From: Rhodospirillaceae bacterium
GTDB taxonomy: Bacteria > Pseudomonadota > Alphaproteobacteria > Rhodospirillales > Rhodospirillaceae
Assembly (NCBI GenBank): GCA_009693785.1
Contig: SHWP01000018.1
Span: 1 to 54,105 of the forward strand
Length of the DNA stretch: 54,105 bases
Direction: 5' to 3'
Of this stretch, positions 42,220 to 50,081 are shown piece by piece. The notes beneath the pieces were generated by a model that was given only the letters and a program-made list of their open reading frames with translations, had not been told where the DNA came from and made no database searches. A program made the translations under genes and the position numbers. Within the stretch, counting starts at the first letter, position 1; the number at the start of each line of letters is the position of its first letter.

Positions 42220-42474
42220 GTGCCTAAATCACGCACTCACGAAGACGCGACCATCGAGAGTTTTCAAAAAGACCCTCAGTTCGCGCTTGATTTGTTGAAT
42301 GATATTCTACGCGATGGCGCGCAAGACGAGCTGCTTATCATGCTCAAGTATATGACCAAAGCATTCGGCGGTTTGAATATGGTTGCGAACGACGCGAAGC
42401 TTAACCCGACCACCATCTATAGAATGCTTTCAAAGGCTGGTAACCCTGAGTTCACACTCTCAACGCTATTTTGA
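42220..42474 (+). CDS. Orphan addiction-module antidote (COG3636-like), apparently frameshifted
   Basis: An 84-residue frame starting with GTG after AGGAGA. AIESFQKDPQFALDLLNDIL-like start and the helix-turn-helix segment GGLNMVANDAKLNPTTIYRM with SKAGNPEF match the putative addiction module antidotes of the COG3636/HI1420 group. The family normally continues past NPxxxTLxxxL with a LxALGLRL tail. Here the frame stops at 42474 inside a T4 tract, and the matching tail LNAMGLRLAVQPL is found in the next frame starting at 42471. Adding one T restores the family length. No toxin gene lies beside it. It is a pseudogene or carries a sequencing error. Confidence 0.7.
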   Translation: MPKSRTHEDATIESFQKDPQFALDLLNDILRDGAQDELLIMLKYMTKAFGGLNMVANDAKLNPTTIYRMLSKAGNPEFTLSTLF

Positions 42475-42681
42475 ACGCGATGGGGTTGCGCCTTGCGGTG
42501 CAGCCATTGCGGGGGCTGCCCGTCAGGGGAATCGCTGGCGCGCTCGGACCGTTGCGAAAAGAAATTCTGCTCGAAAGACTACTCTTAGTCGCCGTAAGGC
42601 AGCATAACACGGCCTATGTTTTTGGCGTACTGAGCTTTATCTGTACAACATACCCAACACCCATCTTTTTAAGTTGATGTC

Positions 42682-44313
42682 ATGCCCGACGATAACCGCT
42701 CTTTCATATCCACCCCAGCGCCCGCCGGTGCTCCGAAAATTCCCGCCCCGTTGGGGCCTCACCAGGGCCTGATCGATCAACTGCGTCAAATCGTTGGGGC
42801 TGAGCAATGTCGCGCGTCGGACGATGATCGCTTGTTCTACGCCGAAGACACATATCGCAGTTTAGAGACGCCGCTGGCCGCCGTGGCGCCGGGCACGATT
42901 GATGAACTCAGCCGCGTTGCCGCCGTGTGCAACCGCGCGGGTGTCGCGCTGGTGCCGCGTGGCGGCGGCATGAGTTACACCGACGGTTATTTGCACACGC
43001 GCTCGGCCTCGGTGACGGTCGACATGCGGCGTTTGACTAAGATCATCGAAATCAACGAAGCCGATATGTATGTCACCGTTGAATGCGGCTGTACGTGGGC
43101 AGAGTTGAACACAGCCCTGAAGGCCAAAAATCTCCGCACGCCTTATTGGGGCCCGCTCTCGGGCCTGCGCTCGGTCGTTGGCGGAGCGTTATCGCAAAAC
43201 TCGGTGTTCTTTGGCTCGGGGTTATATGGCTCGGCGGTGGAGCAATGCATTGGGCTGACGGTGGTGCTGGCCGATGGCACGGTGCAGCCCTTGGGCGGGC
43301 ACGCCATTCAAAACGGCAAGCCCTTCATGAAGCACTATGGCCCCGACATGATGGGGCTGTTTCTGGCTGACGCTGGGGCCATGGGTATGAAGGCCGTGGC
43401 CACACTGCGCCTGATCCGCCGCACCGAGCATCGCAAACACTTGGCTTATGCGTTTGCCAGCGCCGCCGATATGGCGGGCGCGTTATCGGGCTTGTCGCGC
43501 GAGGGCATTGCCGCCGAAGCCATGGGGTTTGATGCTGGCCAACAAAGTGCGCGCGCCGTGGAAGCCACGCGCAGCTTGAAGGAAGATTTTGCCACGCTGT
43601 TCAAGGTGATCGACAACGGCGGGCTGATTGATGGGTTAAAGGTCGCGCTGGCGGGGCGGGGTTATTTGAAGGACGTGCCCTACGGCATGCATGTGGCTAT
43701 TGAGGACAAAACGGCCGAGGGAGTAGCGGCGTTATTCAAAAAAGCACGCGGTATTTGCAAAGCGGCTGGGGGTAAGCCCATGCCAGCTTCCATCACCCGC
43801 ATTGTTCACGCCGACCCGTTCGTGCCCCCAGATTCCATTCTTGGCCCCAAAGGCGAACGCTGGGTGCCGGTGCATTGCATCGTGCCACACAGCCAGGCTG
43901 CGGACATTATCGCCAAGGTGCAGGGCTTATACGCGCGCTATGAAGCCGTGAAAGCCAAGCACAATATCCGCACTGGGTTTTTGCTGGTGACCGTGGGCAA
44001 CTACGGGTTCCTGATCGAACCAGTCTTTTTCTGGCCTGATGCACGGTTGAAAATGTATGACACGGTCATGCGGCCCGAACACTTGGCGCGCCTGCCGGTT
44101 CATGCCGCCGATGAAGCCGCGCGCGCCGCAGTACTGCAAATGCGTGACGATCTGGCCTCGTTGTTCGTGCAAGAAGGCGCGGTGAGCATGCAGCTTGGTA
44201 AATTTTATCATTTCGACAAGGCGCTCAAGCCCGAGGCTTGGGCCTTGTTGCAAAAGATGAAAAGCGTGGTTGACCCGGCGCGCGTGGTGAACCCCGGCGC
44301 GCTGAAGCTTTAG
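42682..44313 (+). CDS. FAD-linked oxidase (VAO/PCMH family, 4-cresol dehydrogenase or GlcD-like)
   Basis: A 543-residue flavoprotein. AVAPGTIDELSRVAAVCNRA and VALVPRGGGMSYTDGY are the PP-loop FAD-binding domain, and LRSVVGGALSQNSVFFGSGLYG is the following substrate-side turn. The C-terminal VVDPARVVNPGAL is the end of the FAD-linked oxidase cap. Members oxidise phenolic alcohols, hydroxyacids or lactones. It lies divergent (or independent) from the antitoxin region and convergent with the small leftward genes at 44319. Confidence 0.88.
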   Translation: MPDDNRSFISTPAPAGAPKIPAPLGPHQGLIDQLRQIVGAEQCRASDDDRLFYAEDTYRSLETPLAAVAPGTIDELSRVAAVCNRAGVALVPRGGGMSYTDGYLHTRSASVTVDMRRLTKIIEINEADMYVTVECGCTWAELNTALKAKNLRTPYWGPLSGLRSVVGGALSQNSVFFGSGLYGSAVEQCIGLTVVLADGTVQPLGGHAIQNGKPFMKHYGPDMMGLFLADAGAMGMKAVATLRLIRRTEHRKHLAYAFASAADMAGALSGLSREGIAAEAMGFDAGQQSARAVEATRSLKEDFATLFKVIDNGGLIDGLKVALAGRGYLKDVPYGMHVAIEDKTAEGVAALFKKARGICKAAGGKPMPASITRIVHADPFVPPDSILGPKGERWVPVHCIVPHSQAADIIAKVQGLYARYEAVKAKHNIRTGFLLVTVGNYGFLIEPVFFWPDARLKMYDTVMRPEHLARLPVHAADEAARAAVLQMRDDLASLFVQEGAVSMQLGKFYHFDKALKPEAWALLQKMKSVVDPARVVNPGALKL

Positions 44314-44318
44314 GCGGA

Positions 44319-44492
44319 TTAGCCAAACAACTTGTCGATATCGGCCTGTCCACCGCCCGCGTTTGCATTCGTGGGGGCGATGCTATCGTTGGCTGCGCCC
44401 AACATGTCGTCGATTTCTTCCTGGTCCATGGTTTGCTTCGAGCCGTTGATGATGCCAGCCAGTGTTTCAGACAATCTGCGCATCACACTCAC
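44319..44492 (-). CDS. 57-residue microprotein with two FliM/CheZ-like acidic motifs
   Basis: A short gene starting with GTG at 44492, whose GTGA overlaps the upstream gene's stop (44489-44491), so it is probably translated by coupling; ATG 44483 is an internal alternative. The sequence has MDQEEIDDMLGA and, at the very end, GQADIDKLFG, separated by an Ala/Gly/Asn-rich linker. Motifs of the type Q-x-x-I-D-x-L/M-L/F occur at the N-terminus of FliM and at the end of CheZ, where they bind CheY-type receivers. No flagellar gene is nearby. The assignment is by motif only. Confidence 0.6.
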   Translation of the reverse strand: MSVMRRLSETLAGIINGSKQTMDQEEIDDMLGAANDSIAPTNANAGGGQADIDKLFG

Positions 44493-44899
44493 GCCGCGCC
44501 GATCGAGCGGCGCATTTCGTCCATGGCTTCAATGGCAATGGCTGCGGCCGCGCGCTTAATTGTCAGGCCAATGGCGGCATTGAGTTGCGCCACGGTCAGT
44601 TCGAATGGGGCTTTGATTGTCGTGGGAATTTGCTTGTAGGCATCTGCAGCCAAAGGCCCATAGGCAAGGCCTGAACCTAAAAAATGCTCGGGGTAAGTCT
44701 TGGTTTGCCAACCCGCGCAATCGGGCAGCATGTCTGGCATGTCCGGCAGCATCTCGATCAACATGACCGCCTCGTTAAAATGGTTCATGTAATCGGTGGC
44801 GAGCAAGGTGTCGGGATTGATCAACGTGCCAGCGACCTTTGCGCGCCATTCCTCGGGCACGGAGTTAGCTGCGCTAGCTGGGTTATCGGAATCGGACAT
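44489..44899 (-). CDS. Conserved-looking hypothetical protein upstream of the microprotein
   Basis: A 136-residue, mainly helical protein starting at ATG 44899. It has a strikingly regular segment TDYMNHFNEAVMLIEMLPDM followed by WQTKTYPEHFLGSGLAYG, and ends with helices rich in Ala and Met. It has no signal peptide or membrane helix and no family that I can name with confidence. The stop overlaps the start of the microprotein gene by four bases, so the two should be made together. A role in signalling is possible from the partner's motifs. Confidence 0.65.
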   Translation of the reverse strand: MSDSDNPASAANSVPEEWRAKVAGTLINPDTLLATDYMNHFNEAVMLIEMLPDMPDMLPDCAGWQTKTYPEHFLGSGLAYGPLAADAYKQIPTTIKAPFELTVAQLNAAIGLTIKRAAAAIAIEAMDEMRRSIGAA

Positions 44900-45057
44900 A
44901 TTCTTTACTATCGTTACGCGTAGAGAACCGCAAATCCTTTGACAGGTTAATCGTGGCTTCGCGGCTTGGCCAACGGGAACGTGCGCCGTTGACCCCGCAT
45001 GCCCCATCCCCTATCCATCGTCACCAAGTCTTTTTAAGACATGAACGGGAGAGATGC

Positions 45058-46041
45058 ATGCGCGCGGTCGTGATTTCCGCCATTGGCGGACCGGAAACCC
45101 TGAAGATTTCCGATATCGCCGTACCAGAGCCGGTCGAAGGCCAGGTACGTATCAGGGTCGCATATTGTACGCTTAACCCGCTCGATACCCACAGCCGCGC
45201 CGGGCGGGTTAAATGGAGCGTACCTCCCATGCCCTTTGTCTTGGGCTATGAATATTCCGGTCGTGTCGAGAAAGTAGGTGCTGGTGTTGATGCATCACTG
45301 ATCGGTAAGCGCGTAGCGAGCGCCGGGAATTGGGGCGGATGCGCTGAGTTCGCCATCGCGCCCGCGAAGACTCTCGTCCATATCCCCGATGGCATCGATT
45401 GGAAGCTGGGCACGGTCTATTTCACCTCCACATTCACCGCCTGGCATATGCTGCATACGATGGCGCGGATGAGCAAAGGCGATGTCGTGGTGGTGCATTC
45501 AGCGGCAGGCGCAGTGGGCGCGATGACGACGCAAGTTGCCAAAGACGCGGGCGGAATGGTGATTGGGCTGGTTGGGTCAGCCGACAAAGCCGCTTACGCA
45601 AAATCCTTTGGCTGCGACCACGTCATCAACGAAAAAGACGACGCCGACTGGCCGAAGAAAGTGAAGGAACTATCGGGTGGCCGGGGCGCTGACATTATTA
45701 TTGACGGCAACGCCGGTGCGTCTGCGCCAAAAAACCTTCTCTGTCTCGCACCGCTGGGCCAAGTGATCTACATCGGCGCCATGGCTGGACAAGCACCTGA
45801 TGTGAATATTTCAAGCCTTATTGGGGGTTCGGCGGCCGTGCGCGGCTTTGTCATGTATCACGCCATGCCCAAGACCAAGGGCGCCGAATTCAAAGAAATT
45901 CACGAGAAACTTATCAGTGGAAAATGGAAGTTCCCACTCAATCCGCCAGTCCCACTTGATCAAGTGGCCAAGGCTCACGACGATTTCGAAAATCGCCGCA
46001 CCATGGGCCGGACCATCTTCACAGTCGGCGGCGAGATTTAG
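45058..46041 (+). CDS. Quinone oxidoreductase-like MDR protein, copy 1 of a tandem pair
   Basis: A 327-residue medium-chain dehydrogenase/reductase of the zinc-free QOR type. VVVHSAAGAVGAMTTQVAK is the Rossmann loop, with AGAVG for the usual GxGxxG; PFVLGYEYSGRV is the catalytic-domain signature. There is no CxxC or structural Zn motif. It reduces quinones or enones with NADPH. ATG 45058 has GGGAGAG upstream. A paralogue begins 11 bases after its stop, of equal length. Confidence 0.9.
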   Translation: MRAVVISAIGGPETLKISDIAVPEPVEGQVRIRVAYCTLNPLDTHSRAGRVKWSVPPMPFVLGYEYSGRVEKVGAGVDASLIGKRVASAGNWGGCAEFAIAPAKTLVHIPDGIDWKLGTVYFTSTFTAWHMLHTMARMSKGDVVVVHSAAGAVGAMTTQVAKDAGGMVIGLVGSADKAAYAKSFGCDHVINEKDDADWPKKVKELSGGRGADIIIDGNAGASAPKNLLCLAPLGQVIYIGAMAGQAPDVNISSLIGGSAAVRGFVMYHAMPKTKGAEFKEIHEKLISGKWKFPLNPPVPLDQVAKAHDDFENRRTMGRTIFTVGGEI

Positions 46042-46052
46042 GCATCAAACAC

Positions 46053-47036
46053 ATGCGCGCGGTTGTGCTGACCAAAAATGGCAGTCCTGAGGTTCTGAAT
46101 GTCTCCGACATTCCCACACCCGAGCCGGGCGCTGGGCAGGTGCAAATTCAAGTGGCTTATGCCGCCGTGCATCCACTCGATATCCATGCGCGTTCGGGGG
46201 CCATGAAGTGGGGCGTGCCGACCATGCCCTTCACGTTGGGCTACTCGTATTGCGGACGCATCGCCAAAGTTGGCCAGGGCGTTGACGCAGGGCTAGTCGG
46301 CAGGCGCGTGACCATGTCCGGCAAGTACGGTGGCTATGCCGATTTTGCTGTGGCGATGGCCGCTGATGTGGTCGAAATTCCCACAGAACTCGACTGGCTC
46401 GTGGGTGGATTCTGCATGGGCTCGGCGTTCACGGCCTGGCACATGTTGCATACTCTTGCTCGTGTGCGGCCCGATGATTGGGTTGTTGTTCACTCGGCGG
46501 CTGGGCCTGTCGGCGTGATGCTAACCCAAATCGCTAAGGAAGCAGGTTGCAAGGTGATCGGCCTTGTTGGCGGCTCAAAAAAGGTGGAATGGGCCAAGCA
46601 ATTCGGTGCCGATCATCTGATCGACTACATCGCGAACAAAGACTGGCCCATGGCGGTGATGACGCTCACGAACAACCGTGGTGTTGACTTCATTATGGAT
46701 GGCAACTTGGGTGCGGATGCAGCCAAGCAATTCGCCTGTCTGGCGCCATTGGGCCAAGTCATTGCCATCGGTGCCATGGCGGGGCCCGCGCCCGAGGTGA
46801 ATATCTCGCGTTTGATAGCTGGCTCACACGGTGTGCGCGGTTTTGTCGTCAATCACGGCATAGCTAAAACCAAAGGCGACGAGCGGGACAAGATCGTGTC
46901 AAAGTTTGCCTCGGGGGCATGGCGGTTTGCGGTGAGTGATGCTGGCCCGCTCGAAGATGTGGCCCAGGCCCACCGCGCATTCGAGACCCGGCAAACCACG
47001 GGGCGTTATGTATTGCGGGTGGGGGGCGAGATCTAG
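46053..47036 (+). CDS. Quinone oxidoreductase-like MDR protein, copy 2 of a tandem pair
   Basis: A 327-residue paralogue of the previous gene, with matching blocks FTLGYSYCGRIAKVG, VVVHSAAGPVGVMLTQIAK and QVIAIGAMAGPAPEVN. The two share an 11-base junction and are surely cotranscribed, so this is a tandem duplication followed by divergence. It should have a related but distinct substrate preference. A third MDR start lies at the right edge of the window. Confidence 0.9.
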   Translation: MRAVVLTKNGSPEVLNVSDIPTPEPGAGQVQIQVAYAAVHPLDIHARSGAMKWGVPTMPFTLGYSYCGRIAKVGQGVDAGLVGRRVTMSGKYGGYADFAVAMAADVVEIPTELDWLVGGFCMGSAFTAWHMLHTLARVRPDDWVVVHSAAGPVGVMLTQIAKEAGCKVIGLVGGSKKVEWAKQFGADHLIDYIANKDWPMAVMTLTNNRGVDFIMDGNLGADAAKQFACLAPLGQVIAIGAMAGPAPEVNISRLIAGSHGVRGFVVNHGIAKTKGDERDKIVSKFASGAWRFAVSDAGPLEDVAQAHRAFETRQTTGRYVLRVGGEI

Positions 47037-47114
47037 CATTTCTTGACCGCTATTTGCCCCAATATGGTCATGAAGTGATGGCATGGTGTGAACTCGATTC
47101 GACAGGAGGCAGCA

Positions 47115-47486
47115 ATGACCCGCATATCGTTCAACCTGGCTTTGGCCCTGACGTTTCTGGCCGCGCCAGTCATGGCCCAGGAACAACAATCACCCGCAAA
47201 AGATTTTACGCCTCAGGAAGTGGAGATCCCCTTCGCTCAGTTAGGGGGTATTGATGATTGGCGAGCCGATGGCAACAGAGCGCTGTACATTAAAGGCCGC
47301 CGTAACAACGACTGGTACTACGCCAAATTGATGTCGACCTGCCAGGGCTTGATCTTCGCGCAAGCGATCGGGTTCAGAAACGAAGCCAACGGCGAATTCA
47401 GTAAATTCAGCACGATTTTGGTTGATGGCCAGCCGTGTCAGCTGACCTCGCTGGTCAAGTCTGAAAAACCGACGGCCAAAAAATAA
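47115..47486 (+). CDS. DUF6491 family small exported protein
   Basis: A 123-residue protein with signal peptide (ALTFLAAPVMAQE). The mature part, IPFAQLGGIDDWRADGNRAL, then GRRNNDWYYAKLMSTCQGL and ILVDGQPCQLTSL, resembles DUF6491 small periplasmic proteins found in sphingomonads and relatives; two Cys may form a disulfide. The function is unknown. AGGAGG precedes the ATG. A small hairpin follows the stop. Confidence 0.72.
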   Translation: MTRISFNLALALTFLAAPVMAQEQQSPAKDFTPQEVEIPFAQLGGIDDWRADGNRALYIKGRRNNDWYYAKLMSTCQGLIFAQAIGFRNEANGEFSKFSTILVDGQPCQLTSLVKSEKPTAKK

Positions 47487-47494
47487 ACGACGGG

Positions 47495-47511
47495 CTACGC
47501 TATCAGCGTAG
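47495..47511 (+). terminator. Hairpin after the DUF6491 gene
   Basis: Seven-base arms CTACGCT/AGCGTAG with an ATC loop, nine bases after the stop, followed by only three T. It is a weak terminator candidate. Confidence 0.45.
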
Positions 47512-47546
47512 TTTCGGCCTGGGGGCCAATAGTCTAATCTCGGGCC

Positions 47547-48182
47547 ATGCTCGACGTCGCGCTCACCGCCTTTGCCACTTTTTTTGTGATCATCGACCCT
47601 GTCGGGGTGGTGCCGCTGTTTGTGTCGCTCACCCCTGGTATGGACGCACTCCAGCGCCGCCGGACTGCCGTGCGGGCGGTGATCATCGCCACTTGTATTT
47701 TGCTGGTCTTCACGCTGCTCGGCCAGCCGATCTTGAAATACCTTGGCATTAGCTTGCCCGCGTTTCGTATCGCTGGCGGATTGTTGCTGTTGCTGCTCGC
47801 GGTCGACATGGTTGTGGTGAAAAGCTCAGGCTTGCGTTCAACCACGCCCAAGGAAGAAGAAGAGGCCACGCACCGGCCCGACATCACGGTGTTTCCCTTA
47901 GCCATTCCCTTGATCGCGGGGCCGGGGTCGATCACCTCGGTCATCTTGTTGCATAGTCAGCATACCGGCGATGTTGTCTCGCAGGCGATCTCGGCGGGCG
48001 TGATGATCGGCGTGCTGATCATGCTGTTTTGCGGGTTGTTGGCTTCGACTCACATCATGAAAATTTTGGGTGTGACGGGCGTCAACGTTATCACCCGTGT
48101 GTTCGGGATCATCCTCTCGGCGGTGGCCGTCAGCAATATCGTCGAGGGCATTCGCGGCAGCTTCCCCGCCTTGGCAGGGTGA
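47547..48182 (+). CDS. MarC family integral membrane protein
   Basis: A 211-residue protein with six hydrophobic helices. The start FATFFVIIDPVGVVPLFVSL and the ITVFPLAIPLIAGPGSITSV motif are diagnostic for the MarC (UPF0056) family. The cellular role of MarC is not established, and earlier links to multiple antibiotic resistance were not upheld. Its 3' end overlaps antisense with the hydrolase frame at 48050 (see that entry). Confidence 0.9.
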   Translation: MLDVALTAFATFFVIIDPVGVVPLFVSLTPGMDALQRRRTAVRAVIIATCILLVFTLLGQPILKYLGISLPAFRIAGGLLLLLLAVDMVVVKSSGLRSTTPKEEEEATHRPDITVFPLAIPLIAGPGSITSVILLHSQHTGDVVSQAISAGVMIGVLIMLFCGLLASTHIMKILGVTGVNVITRVFGIILSAVAVSNIVEGIRGSFPALAG

Positions 48183-49192
48183 TGTTGCAGCGCAGCAGCC
48201 TGTTCCGCCTGATATAACAGGGTAAAAAACAGGCGACACAAAAATTCCAACATGCTGCACTGCACTATACCGCAGCGGTATATTTTTTTGCCTGCGCTGC
48301 TCACAAAGGCCGCCAGTTCGGCGTTGAACCTGGCCGACGCTTCCAAGAACGGCGCATGGCCGATGCCCTCATAAGTCGACAAGGCCGAGCCTGGAAGATA
48401 TTTTTTATTATCAACGCTGATTTGGTAGGGTACCACACCATCTTTCTCGCCGTGAGTGATCAACACCGGCACGGTGATCTTACCTTGCAGATCTTTGTTG
48501 TCGGATTGGAACTTGAACATCGCAGCGCGCACATAACCCGGCGTGAGCATGTTGTAGATCAGAATCTGTTCTGTTTCACTGCTCGGCAATGGCTTGGCGG
48601 TCAGCGAGCCCACGAACCACTTGGTTGCAGCCAAATTCGCCATGATATCGGCGCTGGTCATGGCCATGAAGCAGCCCATGCGCTCCTTCGCTTCGGGCGT
48701 GCTCATATCCGGTGGCGGATTAGCTCCACCGAGCGAAGTTCCGGCCGCGACAAAATCGATACCTGAAATTCCACCCACGCCATGATGGCGCACATACGAC
48801 ATCGCCACCGGCCCGCCGTAAGACCACGGCACTAACACTGGTTTGCGATCACCCGTGGCCTTGATCACGGCATCGACATCCCCGCCCCAGGCCTCAGATC
48901 CATAATCAGCCGCCTCAGTTGGCTTGGCCGAGGCGCTATGGCCGCGCAGGTCAAACGCAATCAGATGAAAGTCTTTCTGCAGGCCCGCATCGTTCAATTG
49001 TTTCTCCCACGAGAGATAGCTTTGCGAATAACCGTGGATGAACAGAATGGCCGGGCCCTGCTTGTTGCCCGTCTGCACGACAACCAGGGGCACACCGCCG
49101 TGGCCGTTGACGGTGGAAAATTCCAGCGGCGTAGCCAAAGCCGGTACCGCCATACCAACACTGAGTGCAATCGCTAAACGCCACATGTGCAT
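48050..49192 (-). CDS. Exported alpha/beta hydrolase, C-terminal extension from apparent frameshift
   Basis: About 303 residues of hydrolase followed by about 77 improbable residues. It has a signal peptide (LSVGMAVPALATP), an ILFIHGYSQSYLSW oxyanion region, LIAFDLRGHSAS, and a VLVPWSYGGP nucleophile elbow with Ser but Pro replacing the first Gly. Late GIGHAPFLEA supplies His. Homologues would end soon after AAFVSSAGKK. Here an A7 tract (48283-48289) is followed by an open frame that runs antisense through the MarC gene. Removing one A gives a stop at 48265-48267, so a single-base insertion or sequencing error is likely. The start is ATG 49192 after GAGAAAGA. Confidence 0.82.
   Translation of the reverse strand: MHMWRLAIALSVGMAVPALATPLEFSTVNGHGGVPLVVVQTGNKQGPAILFIHGYSQSYLSWEKQLNDAGLQKDFHLIAFDLRGHSASAKPTEAADYGSEAWGGDVDAVIKATGDRKPVLVPWSYGGPVAMSYVRHHGVGGISGIDFVAAGTSLGGANPPPDMSTPEAKERMGCFMAMTSADIMANLAATKWFVGSLTAKPLPSSETEQILIYNMLTPGYVRAAMFKFQSDNKDLQGKITVPVLITHGEKDGVVPYQISVDNKKYLPGSALSTYEGIGHAPFLEASARFNAELAAFVSSAGKKIYRCGIVQCSMLEFLCRLFFTLLYQAEQAAALQHHPAKAGKLPRMPSTILLTATAERMIPNTRVITLTPVTPKIFMM
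48267..48282. repeat. 16-bp palindromic repeat near the end of the hydrolase gene
   Basis: An exact second copy of the ATACCGCAGCGGTATA sequence seen at 26038-26053. It lies next to the A7 tract in the extended hydrolase tail. In the restored frame the stop codon lies at the left edge of this palindrome, which then could work as a 3' stem. Confidence 0.45.
49065..49128. repeat. 64-bp direct repeat, left copy (within hydrolase gene)
   Basis: This segment of the hydrolase 5' end is identical, in the same orientation, to 52597-52660. It codes for the LEFSTVNGHGGVPLVVVQTGN region. The TonB receptor and the mini-element lie between the two copies. Confidence 0.93.
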
Positions 49193-49376
49193 TGTCTTTC
49201 TCACATAAAGACGTCGCATTGTAGTCGCGATCAAAATATCGCAATTCGATCCGACTCTTATATTGCTCGGAATTAAATGATGACACGACAGCAAGTTGAT
49301 GAACGGTAGACACAAATAGGTTCATGTTGAATTCGCAGTCCTTGCCACGTCTTTTGCTTTTGTGCGGGGAGATAAT

Positions 49377-49701
49377 ATGAAGCAGGGATTTTTTATAGAA
49401 ATTTTGGTGTTGCGCTCGTCTTCGCCGCGGCGGGCTTGCGGCCTTGAGAGTTTGGCTGTGGATACGCCGGCGCCCACCGCGGCGGCCCAATCTCAACTTC
49501 GCGCACTGCCTGTCGCGCCCGGAGCCGGTTTGTTTATCGACGGTTCCGACAGGGAAACACAATCTACACAAAAGCGCGACGAGTCGGCATTTATGGCCCG
49601 CAGCCGCCACGGCCACGATCAATATGATGGTCGTTTACACGCCCTTGACTGCGAGCCTGCATCCCACCATCACATCGGAAATCTCGCAGCGATAGACCAT
49701 C
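49377..49701 (+). pseudogene. Decayed secreted-protein gene (possibly metallopeptidase)
   Basis: A GGGGAGA ribosome site and ATG 49377 begin a hydrophobic leader only if the frame shifts shortly after the start (GVALVFAAAG is in another frame). Later segments in different frames include the stretch NMMVVYTPLTA, ending in a stop at 49695. The VVYTP string resembles the strand before the catalytic domain in secreted zinc metallopeptidases (M12-like). No single frame spans the region, so it reads as a pseudogene, cut short at the mini-element. Confidence is low. Confidence 0.35.
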
Positions 49702-49802
49702 TTAACCCGCATTTCCCTGACGGCTCCACTAATTGATGAGTGTTGACGCTGATTCTGCTATAAGAATCAAACTATTGGATGCGTCTGGGAAATGCGGGTT
49801 AA
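49702..49802. mobile_element. TTAA-bounded 101-bp mini-element
   Basis: Perfect 16-base inverted repeats TTAACCCGCATTTCCC (49702-49717) and GGGAAATGCGGGTTAA (49787-49802) enclose 69 bases. Each end starts with TTAA, so a TTAA target duplication with 12-base termini is possible, as for IS1380/piggyBac-like elements (inference). A smaller nested stem TGATTCT/AGAATCA is at 49750-49769. No transposase is present, so it would be non-autonomous. Confidence 0.7.
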
Positions 49803-49846
49803 AATTAAAAAGGCCTGCATAATTTAGCGAAGCGTCGGTGACCCGG

Positions 49847-49878
49847 TTGACACCAACGGCATTTAGCTTCGGTATATA
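49847..49878 (+). promoter_or_regulatory. Candidate promoter upstream of the TonB receptor
   Basis: A perfect TTGACA box at 49847-49852 is followed by TATATA (49873-49878) with a longer than ideal spacer of 19-20 bases. The predicted start would place the 49887-49910 stem at the very 5' end of the transcript. Evidence is consensus resemblance only. Confidence 0.3.
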
Positions 49879-49886
49879 CGCTATGT

Positions 49887-49910
49887 GACGATTTGATGAG
49901 ACAAATCGTC
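49887..49910. promoter_or_regulatory. Stem-loop in the TonB receptor leader
   Basis: Nine-base perfect arms GACGATTTG and CAAATCGTC flank ATGAGA. It is 171 bases upstream of the receptor ATG. There is no T-run, so it is unlikely to be a simple terminator; it could be a 5' stabilising or regulatory stem. Confidence 0.5.
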
Positions 49911-50081
49911 GTAAAGGAGCGTAATCGGGTGGCAGCCTTGCGAGGGAGAACGCCGTATCTCACAACGATGGGAGTGAGAAAGTTCTCTGACCACGAAATC
50001 GAGATGAAACCTAGCCCGGCATGAACGCGCGGCCCTACCGGCGGCTGCCCGTCTAGCCAACCAAGACAGGGGGAGATACTC

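Noticed and set aside
45952..45967. Perfect 16-bp palindrome CCACTTGATCAAGTGG
   Set aside because: It lies inside the coding region of an MDR gene, where codons explain it; no regulatory context.
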